Origin: Nitrospinaceae bacterium
Lineage (GTDB): Bacteria > Nitrospinota > Nitrospinia > Nitrospinales > VA-1
DNA length: 11,583 bases
Direction: 5' to 3'
Assembly (NCBI GenBank): GCA_016763735.1
Contig: JAESTE010000174.1
Coordinates: 1-11,583, forward strand
Shown: positions 6,809 to 11,583 of the stretch, piece after piece
Numbering within the stretch: position 1 is the stretch's first letter
How the letters are laid out: each line of letters opens with the position of its first letter
Program-made: the position numbers and the translations under genes
The notes under the pieces: model-generated
Database searches by the model: none
Seen by the model: the letters and a program-made list of their open reading frames with translations, nothing else
Told to the model about the DNA's origin: nothing

Positions 6809-8881
6809 ATGGCTGAATTTTTTTTAGAAACTGGTTCCGAAGAGCTTCCTTCCGGGTATGTTCAACCCGCCTTGGACTATATGCACAAAGAACTGTCCTC
6901 TTTTTTTTCCAAGAACCGGATTGAAGCAGAGGCCCCCAAAACCATGGGCACTCCAAGACGGCTGATAGTCTCGGTAAAAGGAGTGATGGCCATGCAGGAA
7001 GACTCTGTGGATGAGTTTCTTGGGCCGGGAATTTCAGTGGCCTATGATGATCAAGGCCAACCCACTAAAGCCGCAACAGGTTTTGCGCGTGGCAAGGGAA
7101 TTGATGTTTCTGACCTGATTCGCAAACAAACTCCTAAAGGAGAAGTGATTTGTGCCCGGGTTGAAAATAAAGGTCGTGTCACTGCATCCTTATTAAATGA
7201 ATATCTGCCGCAATTGATCAGTGAAATCCCATTTCCGAAAAAAATGCGCTGGCAAAATAAATCCCGTCTTTTTGCCCGACCTTTGCATTGGGTTACCGCC
7301 TTGTTTGAGGGGCAGGCCCTGCAGTTTTAATTCGATGGCATTGCCAACGATACTGTTTCGCGGGGGCATCGTTTTCTGAATCCTGAAAAATTTCAGGTTA
7401 AAGACCTTGAATCGTATTTAGCAGAATGTGAAAAACATTTTTTAGTCGTTGATCCCGATATCAGAAAAAAAACCATTTTGGAGCAAGTTCAGCAGTTAGC
7501 CGAAAAAGCTGGAGGTCATATTAAAGAAGACGAGGAACTGCTGAACCTGGTAAATTTTCTTGTTGAGTTTCCAGTAGCCATTAAAGGAAATTTTGATTCC
7601 GGTTTTTTAGAGTTGCCACAAGAGCTACTGGTGATAACAATGAAATACCACCAGAAATATTTTCCCGTCTGGGATAAGGAAGAGAAGCTTCTCCCTTGTT
7701 TTATTACCGTCAGCAATATGCCTGTATCGGAAGGGAATGAAATACAAAAAGGCAACGAGCGTGTTTTGCGTGCGCGGCTTGAAGATGCTCGCTTTTTTTA
7801 CGATGAAGACCGAAAGAAAAAACTCGAAGATTTTATTGAACCTCTAAAAGGTGTCGTGTTCCAGAAAAAACTGGGAACGGTTTTTGAAAAAGTAAACCGG
7901 GTCACCAATCTAGCAGGAATTCTTGCGAATGAAGTATGTCCGCAAAAAGAAACACAAGCGAGAAGAGCGGCTGAATTATGCAAAGCCGATCTGGTCAGCC
8001 AGATGGTGTTCGAGTTTCCCGAGTTGCAGGGAATCATGGGCGGCTATTATGCTTCCCACTCAGGAGAAGATGCCGAAGTTGCTCAGGCGATCAAAGAACA
8101 TTATCGCCCCACCTTCGCGGGGGATGATTTGCCCTCCTGCGATTCAGGTGCCTGCGTTGCCATAGCAGATAAGCTCGATACCATTATCGGTTGTATAGGT
8201 GTAGGACTGATTCCATCCGGCTCTGAAGATCCTTATGGGTTGAGGAGGCATGCTTTGGGTATTTTGCAAATCGTGCTGGATCGAGGATGGCAACTTTCTT
8301 TTCAAAGCCTCGTGGAGAATGGCCTCAATCTTATTGCGAATAAAGCTAAGCTGAACAAAGATGAAATAAAAAAACATGTAGAAGAATTATTTTCTCAGAG
8401 ATACAAAACTTTGTTGAATGGAGAAGGTTTCCCCTACGACGCGATTGATTGTGTTCTGTCTACAGGAATGGATTCTATTGTTGATGTGAAAGCAAAAGTG
8501 GCGGCTTTTTCCGATTTGAAAAAACAGCCTTATTTTGAGCCTCTTGCCATTGCTTTCCGAAGGGTTGCCAGTATTTTAGATAAAAAAGTAGATGGGGAGA
8601 TCGACCCTGGATTGTTGAATGAACCTGCAGAAAAACAACTGTATGCAGCTTTTTTAAAGGTGCGCGATCCGGTACTGAATCATATTAAAAATAAGGAGTT
8701 TTCCAGCGCATTGGAAAAGATGGGGGAGATAAAACCCTCTGTGGATGATTTTTTTGACAATGTCATGGTGATGGTTGAAGACCCTGCCCTGCGCGCAAAC
8801 CGCCTTTGCCTGCTACGCGATATATCCGGCCTGTTTTCAGGTCTTGCTGACTTTTCAAAAATCGTTTTGAAAAAAGGTTGA
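6809..8881 (+). pseudogene. glyS: Glycyl-tRNA synthetase beta subunit, interrupted by in-frame TAA
   Basis: The frame reads as a complete 690-codon GlyS apart from one TAA at 7328-7330. The part before it (173 aa) begins MAEFFLETGSEELPSGY and includes GTPRRL, FARGKG and RWQNKSRLFARPLHW. Directly after the stop the same frame resumes with FDGIANDTVSRGHRFL. It then runs through GNERVLRARLEDARFFYDED, KKLGTVFEKV, ADLVSQMVFEFPELQGIMG, FAGDDLPS, SEDPYGLRRHALGI and a C-terminal DALR-like domain with VMVMVEDPALRANRL. No bases are lost or gained. GlyS binds tRNA-Gly and is needed for charging by GlyQ. Restart is unlikely: the first later TTG (7478) has no ribosome site and the first ATG is near 7639. 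One base change (for example GAA or TCA to TAA), a sequencing error, or readthrough would explain it. It could also be annotated as two ORFs, 6809-7330 and 7478-8881. Confidence 0.93.
7328..7330 (+). other. Premature TAA within glyS
   Basis: The codons around it read CTG CAG TTT TAA TTC GAT GGC. Homologues as I recall them have a variable residue (often Glu or Ser) here, within a VPFEF-like strand just before the conserved GHRF motif. Both sides are conserved and in the same frame, so this is a substitution-type interruption, not a frameshift. The following base is T, a context generally read as an efficient stop. Confidence 0.9.
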
Positions 8882-8906
8882 CATCATTTTTGCAGGTACC
8901 CATAAT
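8878..8906 (+). promoter_or_regulatory. Strong putative sigma70 promoter of the SDR-decarboxylase operon
   Basis: TTGACA (8878-8883, perfect consensus) and CATAAT (8901-8906, one base off) are 17 nt apart. The -35 box overlaps the glyS TGA. The predicted start near 8913 gives a leader of about 53 nt, ending in a good GGAGG ribosome site at 8956-8960. The downstream genes should therefore be expressed independently of glyS. Confidence 0.75.
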
Positions 8907-8965
8907 AAAAAATTCTGCATGATAAACACGAATAAAAATAACTCCGCAAGGATTTGGAGGCACAA

Positions 8966-9904
8966 ATGAATATTGCACTCACCGGCATTACTGGAATGGT
9001 GGGCTCCCATTTTATAAAAAAGATTTTGGAAGATAATTCCAAAAGCGCAACCTATAACATCAAAGCCTTGATCCGCGAAGGCAGTGTTGTTGAGCATTTA
9101 AAAACTTTCGAAGATATTGATTACATCATTGGCGGTCTCGAAGATAAAGAGTCGCTTGCGAAACTGGTGCAGGACGCAGAAGTTCTGGTACATCTTGCCC
9201 ATTTCCCCGGCCCGGTTCAAACCGTGGAAGAACTGGTGAAGGTCAATATCGATGGTTCTTTTGATTTACTGGAAGAAGCGCGCAAGGCCAAAGTGAAACA
9301 GGTCATTTTTATGAGTGCCTGCACAGTTTTTGGAGAGGTGTTGCCTACCGTAAATAAGGAAAACCCGATGGACGAAAATCATCCAGTTCGGCCTAGCAAT
9401 CTGTACGGTTCCATCAAAAACTCAATTGAAGGATTCTGTTTTCAATTTCAAAAAAGCCGCGCATTCGATATCACCATCTTGCGACCTGTCACCATTTATG
9501 GTGTGCGTCCACAGTTGGATAAGTCGGAATGGTTTCAGACCATTGATTTTCTCGCCACCAACTATAATGTTGACCTGAAAGGCAGTACCAAATATATTTC
9601 AGTCGACTCTGTGGTGCAAGGCATTCAATGCACACTTGGAAATGCCGACGCGGCTGGGAAAATTTATCATCTGGTGGATGGTCATATACATAACCTGACA
9701 TTGGGGAATATGATTGCCGATACCATTGAGTCCTTCGGTGAATGTGAAGGTGTCCCGGGTGATGATGGAGTCCCCATGTCTAATCAAGCCGCAAAAGATA
9801 TTGGTGTGGAATTTCGTGGTGAAGAATCCATAGTTGAATATATAGAGCTCATCCATAAATTGCAGGGTGAGTATGGTGGTGAGCGTAATATTAACAACTG
9901 GTAA
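8966..9904 (+). CDS. NAD(P)-dependent epimerase/dehydratase, extended SDR family
   Basis: The ATG at 8966 is chosen over the in-frame TTG at 8954 because GGAGG lies 5 nt before the ATG and the protein then begins at once with the Rossmann strand. The 312-residue protein has the cofactor motif GITGMVG (7-13), a HLAHFPGP segment (76-83), and the active-site YGSIK (Tyr147, Lys151). It also has ILRPVTIYG (171-179) and a substrate-domain tail. This fits extended SDRs that act on nucleotide sugars or related carbonyl or hydroxyl compounds in the cytoplasm; the substrate cannot be read from sequence. The position usually taken by catalytic Ser/Thr appears to be Ala118, beside Ser117. The decarboxylase alpha gene begins 4 nt after the stop, so the three genes form an operon and the SDR may act just before or after the decarboxylation step. 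Confidence 0.85.
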   Translation: MNIALTGITGMVGSHFIKKILEDNSKSATYNIKALIREGSVVEHLKTFEDIDYIIGGLEDKESLAKLVQDAEVLVHLAHFPGPVQTVEELVKVNIDGSFDLLEEARKAKVKQVIFMSACTVFGEVLPTVNKENPMDENHPVRPSNLYGSIKNSIEGFCFQFQKSRAFDITILRPVTIYGVRPQLDKSEWFQTIDFLATNYNVDLKGSTKYISVDSVVQGIQCTLGNADAAGKIYHLVDGHIHNLTLGNMIADTIESFGECEGVPGDDGVPMSNQAAKDIGVEFRGEESIVEYIELIHKLQGEYGGERNINNW

Positions 9905-9908
9905 AGGT

Positions 9909-10424
9909 ATGAATGTGTCTTCCCTAACATCACAATCTTTTATTGAACGCTTGATTCAAGAAGATTACGAATTTTTCACTGGCGTGCCCTGCTCTTTGCT
10001 TTCCGGGTTGATTTATGAACTGGAAAGTCAGAAAGAGGGAATTCGTTACGTTCCATCTGTTCGCGAGGATGCGGCGGTGGGGTTGTGCGTAGGTGCCTAC
10101 CTTGCAGGAACGATGCCCGTTCTTCTCATGCAAAATTCTGGTTTGGGATACTGCCTCAATGCCTTCACTTCCCTGAGCTTGATTTATAAGATACCCACAT
10201 TGGTCATTATGAGTTGGCGTGGTAAAGCGGGCAAAGATGCTCCCGAACACATCATCATGGGCGATATCGACCAGGAACTTCTCAAGACTGCGGGTATGGA
10301 ATATTCAATCCTCAGTGAAGAAAATTGTGAAGAAGTGCTTAAAAAGGCAAAACAAAAAATTTGCGATGAAAAGTTACCCTATACATTGATTATTGAGAAA
10401 GGGTTATTTGATGAAAGGCACTGA
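9909..10424 (+). CDS. Sulfopyruvate/phosphonopyruvate decarboxylase-type alpha subunit (ComD-like)
   Basis: The 171-residue protein matches the ThDP PYR-domain subunit of the sulfopyruvate/phosphonopyruvate decarboxylase family. Features are FFTGVPCSLLSGL near the start, the conserved Glu in SVREDAAVGLCVGAYLAG that activates the ThDP pyrimidine, MQNSGLG, NAFTSL, and WRGKAGKDAPEH. Length is close to archaeal ComD. With the next gene it should form one enzyme that removes CO2 from a 3-substituted pyruvate and releases an aldehyde; sulfopyruvate and phosphonopyruvate are the known substrates. Start choice: the ATG at 9909 is favoured as conventional, but AAAGG (9903-9907) is better spaced for the in-frame GTG at 9915. 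An upstream GTG at 9867 would overlap the SDR and is unlikely. The 3' end overlaps the beta gene by 14 nt. Confidence 0.82.
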   Translation: MNVSSLTSQSFIERLIQEDYEFFTGVPCSLLSGLIYELESQKEGIRYVPSVREDAAVGLCVGAYLAGTMPVLLMQNSGLGYCLNAFTSLSLIYKIPTLVIMSWRGKAGKDAPEHIIMGDIDQELLKTAGMEYSILSEENCEEVLKKAKQKICDEKLPYTLIIEKGLFDERH

Positions 10425-10968
10425 AGCATTTCAGGAGTTGATACCTCTAATTAAAGACGAGCCGGTGGTTCATGCCAATGGTTTCATTTGCCGGGAATCG
10501 TTTTCCCTTAAAGATCGTGAAGCTAATTTTTATATGATCGGTTCGATGGGGTTGGCCTCATCCATTGGCTTAGGGGTTGCCTTATGCAAACCTGATAAAA
10601 AGGTAATCATCATTGATGGCGATGGAAACGTGCTGATGGCAATGGGAACTCTGGCCATGATTGCCGCAGAAGCACCGAAAAACCTGATTCATGTTGTTAT
10701 AGATAATGAAGTGTATGAATCGACAGGAAGCCAGCGATCTCTCTCAAGCAAAGTGAGGCTCGAAGAAGTTGCGAGAAGCACGGGCTATAAAAATGTTTTG
10801 AGAGTAGAAAAAAGGGAAGAAATTAAAGCAGCATTTTTAAAACTTAAAGATTCTGCGGGTCCCAATTTTCTGCTGATCAAAGTCGAACCCGGATTCGACC
10901 CCGCTACCGGACGCGTAACCCACACCCCCGAAGAAATCACCGACCGATTTATGCAGGCCATTGGTTAA
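10411..10968 (+). CDS. Sulfopyruvate/phosphonopyruvate decarboxylase-type beta subunit (ComE-like)
   Basis: The 185-residue protein is the ThDP PP-domain partner of the preceding gene. It carries the diphosphate/Mg binding motif IIDGDGNVLMAMGTL ending in VVIDN, then EVYESTGSQ, a substrate-site segment of this family. GSMGLASSIGLGVAL precedes it, and FDPATGRV lies near the C-terminus. Length is close to archaeal ComE. The ATG at 10411 is preferred over the TTG at 10393 because GAGAAAGGG ends 7 nt before it. The gene overlaps the alpha gene by 14 nt, suggesting translational coupling and equal subunit amounts. No PEP mutase, sulfolactate dehydrogenase or ComA/B/C gene is in the window, so sulfopyruvate and phosphonopyruvate cannot be separated. 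In many bacteria the phosphonopyruvate enzyme is a single fused chain, which slightly favours a ComDE-like assignment. Confidence 0.84.
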   Translation: MKGTEAFQELIPLIKDEPVVHANGFICRESFSLKDREANFYMIGSMGLASSIGLGVALCKPDKKVIIIDGDGNVLMAMGTLAMIAAEAPKNLIHVVIDNEVYESTGSQRSLSSKVRLEEVARSTGYKNVLRVEKREEIKAAFLKLKDSAGPNFLLIKVEPGFDPATGRVTHTPEEITDRFMQAIG

Positions 10969-11003
10969 TGGTTCCCAAATAAACGACTCCGCCGCAAGCA
11001 GAT

Positions 11004-11078
11004 GGGGTATCCCAAAAATATTTTTATTTAACAGGCGTGGCAAGCCACGGGGAATCAAACCCACTTTGTGGGATTAAG
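11004..11078 (-). repeat. 75-bp palindrome-rich repeat, copy 2 (inverted)
   Basis: This is the reverse complement of 4118-4192 with one difference (C at 11056 on the + strand). It begins 35 bp after the decarboxylase beta stop and ends just before the A-tract of the - strand terminator, so again it lies between convergent genes. The flanks differ from copy 1 and I see no target-site duplication. The near identity suggests recent spread, gene conversion, or strong constraint. Confidence 0.85.
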
Positions 11079-11081
11079 GAT

Positions 11082-11119
11082 AAAAAAAACCGCTACCCCC
11101 TTTGAAAGGGTAACGGTTT
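11082..11119 (-). terminator. Intrinsic terminator of the - strand small gene
   Basis: Read on the - strand, AAACCG and GGGTA-side sequences fold into an imperfect stem: AAACCG/CGGTTT and TACCC/GGGTA around one mismatch, with a loop of about 9 nt. A run of eight T follows (A-tract at 11082-11089 on the + strand). The orientation fits the gene at 11252-11521. On the + strand there is no T-run after the stem. Confidence 0.8.
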
Positions 11120-11137
11120 AGATAATATTGGCCTATC

Positions 11138-11250
11138 TGCCTCCCACGCTAATGGGCTGCTCGCTGCAGGGGCAAAACTTCTATCTAGAAGCTTGAGAGC
11201 TTTTGTTTTGCAGAACAGGAGTTGACCCCCATTGCCTCCGACGCTAGTGG
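11138..11250. repeat. Imperfect direct repeat flanking a multi-hairpin segment
   Basis: TGCCTCC-ACGCTA-TGG type strings at 11138-11155 and 11233-11250 agree at 16 of 18 positions. Between them GCAAAAC (11172-11178) pairs with GTTTTGC (11205-11211), enclosing CTTCT-ATCT-AGAAG (11178-11191) or, as an alternative, AAGCT-TGAG-AGCTT. In transcript terms this is the 3' untranslated part of the - strand gene before its terminator. I do not recognise it as a known RNA family or insertion sequence. Confidence 0.5.
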
Positions 11251-11251
11251 A

Positions 11252-11521
11252 TTAGGCAAGAACGTCTACCTGACCGCCTGATCCGGATTCAGAGGTTTGT
11301 GCGTTTGCGGAACCAGAGTTATCCTGACTCACAACGCCTCCTTCTTCTCCACCCAAATCGCTGGATGCTTGTACGGGAGGAACAGCACTGGTCTGAGCTT
11401 CCTGAGATCCCTGCGTTTCGTTTGATGCAGACTGTGTGGTATCTGAGGTTTCTGTACTGGTTGCCGCAGTGGATCTTGGTGCTGCGACCGAATTTCCTAA
11501 GCTTGAAACGTCCATAGTCAT
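11252..11521 (-). CDS. Small disordered Ser/Thr/Gly/acidic protein, function unknown
   Basis: I do not recognise a family for this 89-residue protein. It starts MTMDVSSLGNSVAA and is then low complexity, rich in Ser, Thr, Gln, Gly, Glu and Ala. It has one Arg and no Lys, His, Cys, Phe, Tyr, Trp or Ile, so it should be strongly acidic and disordered. There is no signal peptide or membrane helix. The gene call is supported by an AAGGGG ribosome site (11525-11530 on the + strand) and by the intrinsic terminator downstream at 11082-11119. The first ATG (11521) is only 3 nt from that site; the second ATG (11515) is 9 nt away, and the protein would then begin MDVSSLG. The competing + strand frame (11299-11517) lacks such signals. 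The upstream 60 bp are very AT-rich, as expected for a promoter, but no clear boxes stand out. Confidence 0.55.
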   Translation of the reverse strand: MTMDVSSLGNSVAAPRSTAATSTETSDTTQSASNETQGSQEAQTSAVPPVQASSDLGGEEGGVVSQDNSGSANAQTSESGSGGQVDVLA

Positions 11522-11583
11522 GTGCCCCTTCTTTATTTAAAAAAGAAAAAATTATTATTTTTTAGGATGTAAATTAAATCTTA

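Noticed and set aside
7478..8881. The second half of glyS as an independent gene starting at TTG 7478
   Set aside because: The conserved GlyS sequence continues through 7331-7477 in the same frame, and no ribosome site precedes the TTG.
4118..11078. The inverted 75-bp repeats as the ends of a single transposon
   Set aside because: There is no transposase or integrase between them and no target duplication. The enclosed genes include housekeeping glyS, so two independent copies of an intergenic repeat are more likely.
11299..11517. The + strand frame opposite the small - strand gene
   Set aside because: It has no ribosome site or terminator, and its Trp/Arg/Leu-rich composition looks like the antisense of a Ser/Gln-rich coding sequence.
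1..11583. A CRISPR array or phage region
   Set aside because: No regularly spaced direct repeats with unique spacers and no phage structural or lysis genes are visible.

Overview
The window is 11.6 kb of chromosome from a Gram-negative bacterium of moderate GC. It has the GspA/GspB pair of a type II secretion system, an alpha2beta2-type glycyl-tRNA synthetase (glyQ and glyS as separate genes), and a two-subunit ThDP decarboxylase of the sulfopyruvate/phosphonopyruvate type. GlyQ and GlyS look like deltaproteobacterial or Nitrospinota versions. That placement is my impression from the protein sequences, not a search result.

Layout. Bases 1-2555 hold gspA (5' end outside the window) and gspB, a tight pair on the + strand. 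Bases 2556-3246 hold a hairpin-rich gap, a short unrecognised gene (2709-3047) and the glyQ promoter region. glyQ (3247-4122) ends inside a 75-bp palindrome-rich repeat. A large gene on the - strand (4202-6595) follows. It encodes a membrane-anchored STAND/NB-ARC NTPase with a regular array of TPRs, and it separates glyQ from glyS. glyS (6809-8881) is full length in one frame but is interrupted by an in-frame TAA at 7328-7330. A near-consensus promoter overlaps the end of glyS and precedes a three-gene + strand operon (8966-10968): an extended SDR epimerase/dehydratase and the alpha and beta halves of the ThDP decarboxylase. A second copy of the 75-bp repeat, inverted and 74/75 identical, lies after that operon. 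The last segment (11082-11521) is a - strand unit: a small, very Ser/Thr/Gly/acidic-rich protein gene, a 3' region with repeats and hairpins, and a good intrinsic terminator.

How the parts relate. GspA and GspB form an inner-membrane complex that helps place the secretin in the cell wall. GlyQ and GlyS form one enzyme that charges tRNA-Gly; both genes are preceded by the same promoter-like block. The SDR and the decarboxylase are probably co-expressed for a step in sulfonate, phosphonate or related C3-acid metabolism, with the substrate undetermined. The most notable points are the nonsense codon in glyS, the STAND gene between the two GlyRS genes, and the 75-bp inverted repeats that bracket the 6.8 kb containing the STAND gene, glyS and the decarboxylase operon.
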